Notes: generated by a model from the letters alone, not told the origin. A DNA stretch of 64,000 bases from Adenophora triphylla var. japonica (GCA_022495995.1 JAFEMH010001487.1:372001-436000), one strand, 5' to 3'; counted from the first letter of the stretch, positions 31,511 through 43,720 are shown. Numbers and translations: made by a program.

Positions 31511-32809
31511 AATGAAACAAAGTATCCACAATTTACACCATAATCAAATGATGTTGATAATTAATATTGGCATTTTTACTAATTTCAAGACTACCCAAAA
31601 ATGTGGGGGTGAATATACTTTGGAAAAATAACTACCTTTGAAAAGGTTACCCCAAGAAAAATATTCATATGAAGTATGAAAACGTAGGCCTACGTACACT
31701 TATAAATGTGGGGGTGTTTCACAAAGTAGCAAGTCTAATTATCAAAGAAATTGAGATTGGTTACTAAATGGTTGATTATGTTTCAAAAGTTATATATGTT
31801 TATAATATGTGTATATATTAATTGGTTTGTTATGTATGATTCAATAAGTTTGAACATATATAAAAATCAAAGGAAAACAACATCAATGGAAATCAAGTAT
31901 TGATGTCAAATTTATGAAAATGAAGAAATGATAATTTAGATGAAAAGATCAAAGTGTTGAAACGGTTCAAGAAATGGAACCTCGAAGCAAGTGTGCTAGT
32001 TTGTAAAGTCATTGTATGACTTGAGACAAGTACAAATATAAGGACATCAAAAGTTTGATTGTGTGGATTCAAACAAGAGTGATTACGTTACTTTGTTAAT
32101 TAAATCCAAAAACGATATTTTAAGCTAAGCAAAAGTCTAGTAAATTTGATCCGTTGATTCAAATTAAAGGAAAACTAATGGACTCATTGTTAAACAAGTC
32201 ATTAGGTGAATATTCTTGATAAATTTTGAAATGATCAATATGGAATAACTAGAACTAAAATGAATTTGGGTTAACACTTATCAAATGGATAAAGTTTGTG
32301 TTAACAAGATGGTATATTGATAAAGTCAATTTGTGAGTAAAAAGAGAAATAGCAATGTGTGTAATGGTAGTCTAGACATATATGTATAAGTCATACTACC
32401 ATTAAACAACTAATCTCAACTAAATTGACTATTTGAAGTCAAATAATAATCGAATCCGTTAACCAAATGGTTAGATCGAGAGTTAGTTGTAACTTTTGAA
32501 AGGAATGAGACATTAGCATCTTAGAAGTTAAACACATCGGAAAACCCAACCTATTGATTGGAGATCCCAAGATCTAGATTTTCAAAGGGACAATATAACT
32601 GTTAAAAGACTTGAAATGTCACTGTGGGGGTCAACTCCAAGTCCATTCCTAAAGTGACATCCCGAAATGAAAGGTTAAGCTTATAGCTTTTAATGATTCT
32701 TGCGCTTCAAAATTGCCGAGCGGGGTAATACGGATTACTTTTAATAATCACCTATGTGAGAGAAAAGTAGGGGTCTCTTCGAGGAGAATTGTGTGAGGCT
32801 CAATTCTCA

Positions 32810-32885
32810 GACCCTCTCATAGAACTAGGCATTATATTCCAGACCACGAATGAACATTGCTATGAGAATTGAACTATGTTATAAT
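32810..32885 (+). repeat. Direct flanking repeat, copy 1 (left of the copia element)
   Basis: About 75 bp beginning gaccctctcatagaact and ending gaactatgttataat. A copy about 90% alike lies at 40356-40430, on the other side of the 7.5-kb copia element. Far too long for a target duplication. Confidence 0.85.
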
Positions 32886-32891
32886 CGTAGG

Positions 32892-34456
32892 TGTTAGTGC
32901 CCCAGGCCTATAGAGATAGACTTATATGTAATGTCATTATTCATTTATATAAGAGATTGTTTCTTTGATTATTATATATGTTTGCATGTTTATTTTAATA
33001 ATCGTGTCCCTAGCACTTATGAAGCACTAGTATGAAGTCTAATGGATAATCATGTGATGATTATATGCATGGAGATGCACATTAGATTCATGGGTACTTG
33101 TTAGAGAACAAGGTACTGGACTTGACCCGTTATGAGATTTATGTCATGGTCGAATGTCATAATTAAATCTCATATAGTTATATCATTGATATCCTTTGAC
33201 ATGAGATTATCATCGTCTTCCACTCGATGAATATTATGTTTGATATAGTTTAACGTTGTCTTTAACCGGACAACAATAAGGGCTATTATTAGCATGATAG
33301 GATTCTTGTTGGGAAGAATGATAAGTCAAGATGGAAATTTGTCCATCGTAAAGAGAGATGTTTGCTAGGCCACTCGTAAGTAAGATTGATGATGTACATG
33401 GCCATGTCTGAATGAATTAATGTGATTAATATCATTCGATTGATCAATTTACTTAGTAACGAGAAAGCATTGAACAATATGAGTTGACGTGGACCATGAC
33501 TCATGTTCAATATAACATCGTGTGACAATGAGATTGTGATATGTTCTATGTAGGAAAAATGAACTTGATATTATATTATTTGGGTAGGCATGATGGCTTG
33601 CTAGAGTCCGCTCATGTCTTATGAGGATCGATGTGATCGAACTCATTGCCAACATAATATAGTCCTATGGGGTCACACGCATCGAACAATTGTCAAAAAT
33701 GGAATTATGGATTCTGGTGTGATGGGCGACCGCCCAAGTGTACCATGGGCGACCGCCCATAAGTCAATGGTTGGCTTGGGCGACCGCTCAAATGGTATGG
33801 GCAACCGCTCACATGTTATTCGAAATTGCACATTGGAGACTGTGCTCATGGGCGACCGCCCATGCCCATGTGGGCGACCGCCCATGTGGGATTTCGTATA
33901 AGGGAATTAGGCACTGTACTCATGGCGACCACCCATGCCTTGGTGGGCGACCGCCCATGACCCGAACTGTGCTGAAACCGTTTTAATTAGGGTTTTTAAT
34001 TAGGGAATAATATTTATAACGTATAAATACAATCCCTCTTATACCCTAGCAGCAAGTCACGAATTTTGAGTTTAGAGAAACACAAAATTGAGAGTTTTTT
34101 CAATTGTGAATTGAAAATCATCACACCAATTCCATAATACATCATAGATTGAAAGGAGTTTCAATCGAGGGATCTAGCAATCCTCCTAGAATTGTTCTAG
34201 GGTTCGTTCATCGCGTGGATACACATAGAGGATCTTCGCAATTCAAGATCTTTCGTTCGTGATTCATTGATTGTTCATCAAGGATTCCGAAGTTCATCAA
34301 TCTGGAGTTGGAACGCGTTTATCAATGACAAAAGCACACAAGTTTAGTAATTCTAAATCATTTTTCTTAATTAATCATCTAGAACGGATCCTAGGGCTTC
34401 GGGTTTTCGAGTTAATTTGCAATCTTCCGCTGCGCATGGACCCTCGAAACCCAACA
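32892..34456 (+). mobile_element. 5' LTR of the copia element (1565 bp)
   Basis: Starts TGTTAGTGCCCCAGGCC and ends gaaacccaACA directly before a primer site. It contains the palindrome cluster 33724-33956, a TATA box at 34022-34029 and R/U5 sequence with a pair of ttgtgaattgaaa-type repeats. Confidence 0.93.
33724..34029 (+). promoter_or_regulatory. Eight gggcgaccgccc palindromes upstream of a TATA box
   Basis: Copies start at 33724, 33747, 33778 (gggcgaccgctc), 33799 (gggcaaccgctc), 33850, 33872, about 33922 (decayed, tggcgaccaccc) and 33945. Most are extended to atgggcgaccgcccat. tataaata follows at 34022, 66 bp after the last copy. In the 3' LTR (39638-39873) the seventh copy is intact while the sixth is mutated (aggcgatcgccc), so the two LTRs have diverged inside the motif. 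Confidence 0.75.
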
Positions 34457-34457
34457 G

Positions 34458-34470
34458 TGGTATCAGAGCC
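34458..34470 (+). promoter_or_regulatory. Primer-binding site for initiator Met-tRNA
   Basis: TGGTATCAGAGCC, one base after the 5' LTR, is the standard copia primer site complementary to the 3' end of plant initiator methionine tRNA. Confidence 0.95.
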
Positions 34471-35394
34471 TGGTTCATGATGTTTATATTAGATTATCAT
34501 GATAATTATGTAATGTGATTATGTGAATTTTCATGATGAATATGATTTAGAATATGAATTTATATGGGATTTGCTTATGGAAGTAATTGTATATGTAGAT
34601 ATGCCATGATTATGAATTGAATTATGTGATTAATGTGATTAATCTATAATATGGATTTTGATGTATTACTTAGTATATAGGCTGGAAGCCAAGACCTTCC
34701 CCGCAGGCACTTCTGGGAAGTGTGGGATAACTTTGGATACGATGCCACGTACTAGTAATTACACATCAAATGTGATTTGTGTTGCATCATCCCATGTTCA
34801 TAATTATGCTCATATAATTTTCATGAATCAAACTTGCCATGTTTATTGATAAACATGAAAATTGAACCTTCATTGAAATTTGAGTTTGTTTATGCCACCC
34901 ATGTTTAAACACTTGTGAGTACACAGATAGTTTTATGTAGGCTACGCCATATCGAGGTACATTAATTCTATCTTTGTATGATCAAGATGAGCAAACGGTG
35001 ATTGCTATACGTTTAAAATGGTTAAACTCAATTAGGCTATCAAAACAGTTTTGGGCCTAAGGCATAAGATGAGATTGAAACATGTGACATATGATGTCTA
35101 TAATCTCATAAAGGATCTAAGAGTCATATGTTGATATGATTGATAAAAGTTATCTACCTTTTTAGTTTAATTTTGAGCAGTCGTGCCATAGCCGACTTGA
35201 AATTAAATTAAAGTTGGGTCTTAGCCTATTAAATTATATTATGCATATTTGCATAAGAAGGTTATATAATTTAGTGGGAGTATTTATGAAATACGTTATT
35301 TAATCTCTTAAATGAAATCGGTACTTATATGTGTTCATATGTGTTGCATATTTTTGTTGTAGAAATAGCATTAAACTATAATTAATCCTTATTA

Positions 35395-38300
35395 TTGCGA
35401 TTCGTCCTTATGAAGGACAAGTTCGAAAAGAACGGTACAAGTTATTCTGATTTGATCAGATGCTCAAGAAGTGTTCTTAAGCAAAATTGTACGTTCTTGA
35501 CGAATCTATTCCTGCTGAACCCACTGCAAACGTTGCAAAGGGCAGATAAGGAGCAACATAAGAAACATAGAGATGATTCCTATGATGTTGTTTGCCCTAT
35601 ACTTGCCACCATGTTTAAAGGCTCTTAAGAAGAACCTTGAACACGTGGAAATTGCTTTTGTTCTAGCACAACGCACAAAAGGAAATGTTCCAAGTGCAAG
35701 CTAGACAAAAGATATATGTTGTGGTGAAGGCTTTTAATGCATGAGATGCAAAAGGAGCAATCCACAAGTGTGTTAATGGTTAACAAAAGAAAGGAGTTCA
35801 AAAGGGAAGGCAAAGAAGGTAAAGCAAAGGTTGCTAAACCTGGGGCAAAAGTTGCAAAAGCCTAAGAGGCTAAACCCAAAGTGTCTCAAAAGGATGCATT
35901 TTGCTATCATTGCAATGAGATTGTCATTGGAAGCAAAGTTGCAAGACTAATAAGGAAGGCCTAAAAGGTGAAGAAGGGCAATTTGATTGCTACTACTTCA
36001 AATATCTATATAATAGATATTTTCCTTTCGACTTCTTGTTCTTGGGTATATGATACCGGATATAGATCCCACATTTGTTTAAATGTGCAAGAAATAAAGA
36101 ATAGAAAGCTACTCAAAGAAGGTGAATTAAACCTATGCGTGGTAATGAAGCAAGAGTTCTTTGCGTTAGCCATAGGGACTTATGAAGTCACTTTACCTTG
36201 TGGACTAGTACTTGTTTTGAACAAGTGTGACTACGTTCCGGATTTGAGTAGGAGTATTATTTTGTTTCTTATGAGGATGATGAAGGATATAATTCTCTTA
36301 TTGAAAATAAGAAGCCTTATATTTATTTAATGATATGCATTATTGTAATGCATATGTCATTGAATGGTCTTCATATCCTTGATGTTAAGATACAAAATAA
36401 CATTGAAGATATCTATAATATAAGTGTGAAATCTAAACCGAATGATATGAAAAACACGTTCATATGGCATTGCCGGCTTGGTCATATAAATGAGAAACAT
36501 ATAATCTAAATTCCATTAACATGGACATTTAGACTCATATGATTGTGAATCATTTGAGGTATGTGAATCTCGTTTATTTGGTAAAATGACCAAACCACCC
36601 TACACTAAGAGTAGTGGGAGGGCTAGTGACTTATTGGCCCTTGTACATGAGATGTATATGGACTATTAAGCAGTATTGCTAGGGGAAGATTTCGGTATTT
36701 CATTTATATTCACTGATGACTTATCTAGATATGACTATGTCTATCCGATGAAGTCCAAAAGTGAATTGATTGAGATATTTGGAATATTTCAAAATGAAGT
36801 ACAAAACAATCTTGGCAAAACTATTAAGTACTTCGATTAGATCGAAGTGGTTAATATTTGAGCCAAGAGTTTGACAATCACCTTAAAATTGTGAAATTGT
36901 TTCAGAGTTGACTCCATGCGGAACACCATTTTGAATGGCGTGTCTGAAAGGAGGAATTGAACCTTGTTAGACATGGTTCGTTCGATGATGAGTCAAAGTT
37001 GACCTTCCTATTACCTTTTGAGGATATGCATTAGAAATTGATGCGTTTAAACATAATTGTGTCCAAACTAAATCAGTTCCTAAGTCCTCACATGAGATGT
37101 GGCATGGAAGAATGTCTTTCAAAATACACAAGTTCTTCGCAGATCTGATAGGATACGATCCGAACCTGAGAGATATGGATTTCTCATATCGGAAAGTAAT
37201 CAAGTGGGAGTCATTGAGAATGACGGACCTACTTCCTATCTAGAGACGATGTCCACTCCTAATTCGGATAAATGGTTATGAACCATGGAATTCGAATTGT
37301 AATCCATGTTTGATGATCAAGTTTTGAACTTGATTGGTCCACCTGAAGGTGTAAAAACCATAGGGTGCAAATGGGTTTTCAATAAGAAAATCGACATGGA
37401 TGGAAGGTGTATACTTTCATGACTAAAGATTGTAGCAAAGGGATTAAGGAAAATTCATAGTATTGACTATGTTGAAACCTTTTTGCCCGTTACAATGCCG
37501 AAGTCTATTAGAGTTTCAATTGCCATTATCTATATTGTGAATATGAGATATGGCAAATGGATGTCAAAACAGCTTTTCTTAACGGAAACCTACTTAAGGA
37601 TGTATACATGATACAGCCTGAAGGGTTTGTCGATCCAAGAAATTCTAATAAAGTATGCATGTTGCAAAGATCCATAAGATGGGTTGAAGCAAGCTTCGAG
37701 GGGTTGGAATCTTCATTTTGATGAATCGGTCAAAGAGTTTGACTTCATCAAGTACGAAGATGAACTTTGTGTATACATGAAATTCAGTGGGAGCATAGTA
37801 TTATTTCTATTGTTATATGACAATGATATCTTACTCATTGAAAACAAAGTTCCGACACTTAAGAATGTTAAGTCTTGGTCAAGGAAAGGTTTCTCAATGA
37901 ATGATATGGGTGAAGCTGCTTACATCTTGGTATCAGGATCTATAGATCTAAAAGGATAAGTTGGTTTGAGTCAAAATACTCATATTGATAAGGTTCTTAG
38001 ATGATTATAAGAAAGGTAACTTGTCAATGGGTCATGGTATTACTCTTAGCGAGACTCAGTGTCCCATGACAACTGATGAGCAAAAGAGAATGGATGAAGT
38101 TCCATATGCTCCGACATTTAGATCTGTCATGTATACCATGATTTGTACTAGACCCGACGTCTCGTATGCTTTGAGCATGACGAGTCGTTACCAATCTGAT
38201 CCTGGTGAGAACCATTGGATGTCAGTCAAGACGATCCTTAAAGTACTTAAGAAGAACTAAGGATACGTTCTTGGTATTTGAAAGGTTGGAAGTTAATCTT

Positions 38301-38440
38301 GTTGTAAAGGTTACACGGATGCTAACTTCCAAACTGACAAAGTTAATTAAAATCGCAATTAGGATTTGTGTTTATGCTTATTGGAGGTGCGATTTTATTG
38401 GAAGAGTTCCAAGCAGAAAATTGTAGCCAATTCTACTTCT
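35395..38440 (+). pseudogene. Copia gag-pol, many stops and frameshifts
   Basis: Order and readable pieces: gag (KDKFEKNGTSYSDLIRCSR, DDSYDVVCPILATM, 35410-35620); a zinc-knuckle relic (about 35900, CYHCNE); protease region (CSWVYDTGYRSHICLNVQE, where D-S/T-G is kept as DTG, and YEVTLPCGLVLVLNKCDYVP, 36040-36245); pre-integrase HIWHCRLGHINEKH-like (about 36460); integrase pieces (about 36560-36850); reverse transcriptase (KTIGCKWVFNKKIDMDGR about 37355; [12 protein letters not shown] about 37575; YDNDILLIENKV at the catalytic site, YDND, about 37815); and RNase H/connection (PYAPTFRSVMYTMICTRPD and TSRYQSDPGENHW, 38105-38215). At least ten interruptions make it non-coding. 34471-35390 is a leader without a recognisable gene. 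Confidence 0.88.
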
Positions 38441-38789
38441 AACGCTTAATTTTAGCAACATATGATGTAGCTAGAAAAGGCAGTTTGGATCAAAAGTTCA
38501 TTAGTGTTTTGGAATTGTTCCAAGTATCACTAATCCGATGGAAAATTGTTGTGACAATTGTGGTGTCATTTGTGCAAGCAAAAGAACCAAGGTCACATCA
38601 ATGATCCAAACACATTCTAAGATGTTTCCATCTCATTTGAGAAATCTGTGAAAGGGAAGACGTTAAGATATGCAAGGTACCAACGAATGACAACATTTCG
38701 GACCCTCTCACCAAGCCTTTGCCACAAGCTAAACATGATGGTCATGTTAGGTCCATGGGTATAAGATACATGAATGATTGGGCCTAGTG

Positions 38790-38807
38790 CAAGTGGGAGA
38801 CTGTAGG
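38790..38807 (+). promoter_or_regulatory. Likely polypurine tract
   Basis: caagtgggagactgtagg immediately precedes the 3' LTR (TGTTAGTG at 38808). It is the second-strand priming site by position; the purine run itself is short. Confidence 0.6.
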
Positions 38808-40362
38808 TGTTAGTGCCCTAGGCCTATAGAGATAGACTTATATGTAATGTCATTATTCATTTATATAAGAGATTGTTTCTTTGATTATTATATATGTTTG
38901 CATGTTTATTGTAATAATCGTGTCCCTAACACTTATGAAGCACTAGTATGAAGTCTAATAGATAATCATGTGATGATTATATGCATGGAGATGCACATTA
39001 GATTCATGGGTACTTGTTAGAGAACAAGGTACTGGACTTGACCCGTTATGAGATTTATGTCATGGTCGAATGTCATAATTAAATCTCATATAGTTATATC
39101 ATTGATATCCTTTGACCTGAGATTATCATCGTCTTCCACTCGATGAATATTATGTTTGATATAGTTTAACGTTGTCTTTAACCGGACAACAATAAGGGCT
39201 ATTATTGGCATGATAGGATTCTTGTTGGGAAGAATGATAAGTCAAGATAGAAATTTGTCCCTCTTAAAGAGAGATGTTTGCTAGGCCACTCGTAAGTAAG
39301 ATTGATGATGTACATGGCCATGCCGAATGAATTAATGTGATTAATATCATTCGATTGATCAATTTACTTAGTAACGAGAAAGCATTGAACAATATGAGTT
39401 GACGTGGACCATGACTCATGTTCAATATAACATCGTGTGACAATGAGATTGTGATATGTTCTATGTAGGAAAAACGAACTTGATATTATATTATTTGGGT
39501 AGGCATGATGGCTTGCTAGAGTCCGCTCATGTCTTATGAGGATCGATGTGATCGAACTCATTGCCAACATAATATAGTCCTATGGGGTCACACGCATCAA
39601 ACGAATTGTCAAAAATGGAATTATGGATTCTGGTGTGATGGGCGACCGCCCAAGTGTACCATGGGCGACCGCCCATAAGTCAATGGTTGGCTTGGGCGAC
39701 CGCTCAAATGGTATGGGCAACCGCTCACATGTTATTCGAAATTGCACATTGGAGACTGTGCTCATGGGCGACCGCCCATGCCCATGTAGGCGATCGCCCA
39801 TGTGGGATTTCGTATAAGGGGATTAGGCACTGTACTCATGGGCGACCGCCCATGCCTTGGTGGGCGACCGCCCATGACCCGAACTGTGCTGAAACCGTTT
39901 TAATTAGGGTTTTTAATTAGGGAATAATATTTATAACGTATAAATACTATCCCTCTTCTACCCTAGCAGCAAGTCACGAATTTTGAGTTTAGAGAAACAC
40001 AAAATTGATAGGTTTTTCAATTGTGAATTGAAAATCATCACACCAATTCCATAATACATCATAGATTGAAAGGAGTTTCAATCGAGGGATCTAGCAATCC
40101 TCCTAGAATTGTTCTAGGGTTCGTTCATCGCGTGGATACACATAGAGGATCTTCGCAATTCGAGATCTTTCATTCGTGATTCATTGATTGCTCATCAAGG
40201 ATTCCGAAGTTCATCAATCTGGAGTTGGAACGCGTTTATCAACGACAAAAGCACACAAGGTTAGTAATTCTAAATCATTCTTCTTAATTAATCATCTAGA
40301 ACGGATCCTAGGGCTCCGGGTTTTCAAGTTAATTTGCAATCTTCCGCTGCGCATGGACCCTC
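38808..40362 (+). mobile_element. 3' LTR of the copia element, lacking its last 11 bp
   Basis: Collinear with the 5' LTR from TGTTAGTGCCCTAGGCC to gcatggaccctc, where the expected gaaacccaaca is missing and sequence of the flanking repeat (tcacagaaccagg) follows. It has a TATA box at the equivalent position and eight palindromes in 39638-39873. Confidence 0.93.
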
Positions 40363-40430
40363 TCACAGAACCAGGCATTATGTTCTAGACCACGAATGAA
40401 CATTGCTATGAGAATTGAACTATGCTGTAA
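40356..40430 (+). repeat. Direct flanking repeat, copy 2 (right of the copia element)
   Basis: Matches 32810-32885 with about seven differences and overlaps the end of the 3' LTR by the 7-bp gaccctc. The Tat LTR begins six bases later. Confidence 0.85.
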
Positions 40431-40626
40431 TGATACTGTAAGTAGCCCAATCTGGATCGCTCCCCATCCGACGCATAGGAAATACCGCGAACTCACAAAA
40501 ACGTGATCTCGAAGACCCGTAACCTTCAAAAACCCCAAAACCACCAACCAAACCAATGTAGGACCCCTCCGGGATAAATAATGCAAAATGACTTTTTGGA
40601 AATTACGAAAAATAGTCAGCCTGCAT

Positions 40627-40780
40627 AATGGTCCGCGCGGACCATTTTGCACCCAGACATCATAATTATAAAATCCTCTTAAAGTTCACAATATTCTCGT
40701 AAATCCGGGAAAACCAAAAATTTGATTTTCCTAGAACAGACCGTGCGGACCATTTTGCAGTTTTTCCAAGCCTATAAGTA
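40627..40780 (+). promoter_or_regulatory. Palindrome pair and TATA box of LTR A1
   Basis: aatggtccgcgcggaccatt at 40627-40646 is a perfect 20-bp palindrome; gaccgtgcggaccatt at 40739-40754 is a partial copy. Both are followed by ttgca. cctataagta at 40771-40780 is the likely TATA box, 17 bp after the second copy. Confidence 0.7.
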
Positions 40781-41037
40781 ACGGGCTCCCCCTCTCATTT
40801 TATTCACACCTCCATTATCTCCTCTCTCCCCCCAACCTTCAGGCTCCCCTCTAAGTCCTTTCGAGGCACTTCCGGTCCCTTTCGATTCCTTTCGAGCCCT
40901 TTCGAGGCTCTCCGAAGCTCTGCCGAGCGCTCCCGAGATGCTCTCGAGCCGCCCCGAGGCACTCCCGACGCATCCCGAAGCCCTGCTAGTCCATCCTGAG
41001 CCATTTTGGCCCATCCCAAGGCATCCCGATCCATCCC

Positions 41038-41310
41038 GAAGCCCTGCCGGACAATCCCGAGGTATCCCGAAGCAACCGAACCTCTGCCGGACAATCTCGA
41101 GGCATCCCGAAGCAAGCCGAACCTCTGCTCGAGCACAACCAACAATCCCGAGGCATCCCGAGGCACGCCGAACCTCTGCCCGAGTACGACCAACACTCCT
41201 GAGGTACACCGAACCTCTGCCCGAGTACAACCAACATTCCCGAGGCACGTCGAACCTCTGCCCAAGTACAACCAACACTCCCGAGGCACGCCGAACCTCT
41301 CTCCGAGGAA
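41038..41310 (+). repeat. About 57-60 bp tandem repeats in LTR A1 (cgaacctctgcccgag unit)
   Basis: About five copies of a unit with tcccgaggca and cgaacctctgcccgagtac. The surrounding region 40860-41040 uses a shorter related unit (cgagccctttcgaggc). Long open frames on both strands across 40770-41425 come from this repeat and are not genes. Confidence 0.8.
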
Positions 41311-42444
41311 ACACCTAGCAATCCTGAGGCACGCCGAAGCTCTGTTCGCAGACATCGGTATATCCCGAAGCAATCCCGATCCGTCCCGGAGCACTATTCC
41401 CACTCAAACACTATTCCCCAGCTGATTATAGACACGAACCAACATTGGTAAGGCCTCCTTCCAACACTATTTCAATTCATTTCAATACATAGCATACAAT
41501 GTAGACATCATATTCAGCATGCATTTTTAAAAAGCACATACACACACACAACTTTTAAAGAAAGAGGGGTATCGAAAGACTCGTGTATACGAGGCGACTA
41601 GGGTGAGCTCTACTATTCTCTTCCCGATGCGTAACCTGACCTCCGAACTCAAAATCTTATCACACAACAACCTTTTTCAAAAATAAAGCTTTTTCTCAAT
41701 GTTTTGGGCTATATCAAAACGGCGTGACGACTTTACAAAAAATGCAGCGCACCTCCTGTGAGGGCTCTCCCCAACTCCGGGACCTATAAACTCGTATCCC
41801 AAGCTGGAGGGTCCTCAAAATACACCTTTTAAAAAAACTTTTCTTTATTTTAACTGGAAAAGTATAACACCCTTTTTAAAATCAAATCAAAATAACCCCT
41901 CTACTGGGAGGTAATATATAAACATGCTTTCAAACCATAACCTGTTTAATACAAATAGTACAAATATACAGGCTTCCACAAGCCAAATTTAAAACAAACC
42001 AACTCCCAAGTTTAATTACAAAACAACATACTGAAAACCTGTTGTAAGTACCCAAATCCGGATCGTCCAAATCCGTCAGAAAGTTAACCGAAATCCGTTA
42101 ACTGGCCCGCTCCAGGTTAACCGGAACTCGTTAAACTCCCCGTTGCTGTGCCAACGAGACCCGGGACTGCCCCGTGCATCCCGACGCCGAACCGTACTTA
42201 ACACGTGTCATCTCACGTAAAAGCACGGCTTTTCCTGAAAAACGCATTTTCCGGCACTTTCCGGGGGCGTTTCGGACATTTTCCGGACTGTTATTTAAAA
42301 AACGGACAAAACCGGGACCCGGGAAAAAACTTCCACCTCAGCTGGTGACTGAGAGGGCACGTGGCACGCATGCCACCTCCCTCTAGTCACCCTTCAATCA
42401 CAAATCAAGGCTAAAAGACCAAAATACCCCTGATTTGCAAGCCT

Positions 42445-42578
42445 AGTCCGGCCAGACTCCCTGTGCACTTTTCCTGAAATTGCCAGCAAGTCCCCCAGAT
42501 TTCCAAAATACCCAAAAACCCCCTGGATTCAGTCCAAGTCCGTCCGGACTCCTACTGCAATTTTCACCCTATAAATAG
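42445..42578 (+). promoter_or_regulatory. Palindromes and TATA box of LTR A2
   Basis: agtccggccagact (42445-42458, one mismatch) and agtccgtccggact (42537-42550, 6-bp arms) precede ctataaatag at 42569-42578. Spacing and flanks (palindrome, tgcaattttcaccc, TATA) parallel A1 (palindrome, ttttgcagtttttcc, TATA), though the palindromes differ in sequence. Confidence 0.65.
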
Positions 42579-43009
42579 AAGTTGCTGTCAAAGGCAAGAA
42601 AAAGACCAAATTCACTCCAAAATTTCACTACCTCACGGTTCAAAGCAGTTTTCACCCCTTCCGAGCTCCCGTTTCGTCTCGATTCACGTGAAACCTTCGT
42701 ATTTCGATCAAATACGCACCTTACTACTTCGAAACAACCTTTCGAATCACTTTCCGTGTCCCGTACACACCTCTCGAGCCAAAGGAGTCAACCTTAGCCA
42801 TAGGTATAACTCCCTCTCTCTAAATCTCTCGTTCCGTCTCGGTTTACGCGCCAGTCGCTACAACCGTTTCGAACGTCATTATCGAAATGTAGACGCCTCC
42901 GTCTAACGGGGTCCGATACGTTTTAGCCCCTCGATCCTCTTCTCTTTCCGTAAGAGAAGTAATCACGGGTTAAAACGGCGTTCCGACCCCGTTTCGTTTA
43001 CTTTTATTG

Positions 43010-43720
43010 TCATTTACCAATTCCGGATCGATCGATCCGTCAATCGTCATTTTAATTTTTGTCATTTACAAATCCGAGCCGTTTGGCCTCGTTGACTGTC
43101 ATTTACAAATTCGAGCCGTTTGGCCTCGTTGATCGTCATTTACAAATCCGGATCGTTTGATTCTGTTGATACCGCACTTTAAATACTGTCATTTACAAAG
43201 TCCGACCCGTTTGGATCGTGATAGTATTTACTTTTCAAAGTCCGAGTCGCAACCCGATTCGTTGATCGCATATCATTTAAAACGCATTTTTCCCGTAAAA
43301 ATCGTTAACAATGTAATGCCCGGTTCAAAACCGGAGTTCGTCCGTCGAACTCTCTTTCAAAATGCGCGAAATGACGTTCGGCCTCCGAATGCTCATCTTC
43401 AAACTAAAAGCCGCCATTTGACACTTAAAATCATTTAAAACGCATTTTTCTCGTAAAAATCGTTAACAATGACACGCCCGGTTCAAAAAACCGGAGTTCG
43501 ACCTTCGAACTCCTTTTCAAACTCAAAATCGACGTTTGCCATGCAAATGCTTATTTCAACTCAAAGTCGACGTTTGCCACGCAAACGCTCATTTCAAACT
43601 CAAAATCGACGTTTGCCACGCAAACGCTCATTTCGAACTCAAAATCGACGTTTGCCACGCAAACGCTCATTTCAAACTCAAAACCGACGTTTGTCATTCA
43701 AACGCTCGTCTTTTCAAACA
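43010..43720 (+). repeat. Satellite blocks inside LTR A2
   Basis: 43010-43240 repeats gtcatttacaaatccg with gttgatc (about 42-46 bp period). 43531-43720 repeats gacgtttgccacgcaaacgc with a 38-40 bp period (units at 43531, 43569, 43609, 43648, 43686). A 160-bp-spaced duplicate of acgcatttttcccgtaaaaa lies at about 43281 and 43439. Confidence 0.85.

Larger units (their letters stand above)
29554..32891 (+). mobile_element. Heavily decayed Ty1/copia relic
   Basis: All three frames are full of stops, but gag and reverse transcriptase stretches can still be read (separate entries), and about 32340-32480 resembles the RNase H end. The right end is the LTR of a younger copia element at 32892. The left end is the CACTA terminus at 29553. 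Most of 30200-31150 and 31520-32330 gives no recognisable domain. Confidence 0.6.
32892..40362 (+). mobile_element. Ty1/copia element with two LTRs and a ruined interior (7.5 kb)
   Basis: 5' LTR 32892-34456, primer site 34458-34470, decayed gag-pol about 35395-38440, purine tract before 38808, 3' LTR 38808-40362. By eye the LTRs differ at about 30 of about 1,555 positions. The 3' LTR lacks its last 11 bp and joins the flanking repeat at the shared bases gaccctc. No 5-bp target duplication remains because of that exchange. Confidence 0.9.

Noticed and set aside
33724..33956. CRISPR-like array interpretation of the regularly repeated palindromes
   Set aside because: Units are 12-16 bp, spacing is irregular (21-51 bp) and the context is a eukaryotic LTR; no cas genes.
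33614..33986. Overlapping frames rich in GDRPSVPWATAHKS
   Set aside because: They cover the palindrome cluster of the copia LTR and recur in the 3' LTR. Likely a by-product of the repeated gggcgaccgccc units.
34457..34470. A tRNA gene at the copia primer site
   Set aside because: Only the short complement of the tRNA 3' end is present, as expected for a primer-binding site; no cloverleaf.
40772..41425. Overlapping open frames on both strands (up to 199 codons) with ASRTSARVQPT-like repeats
   Set aside because: They lie in the tandem-repeat part of Tat LTR A1. Frames are open on both strands because of GC-rich short repeats, with no conserved domain.
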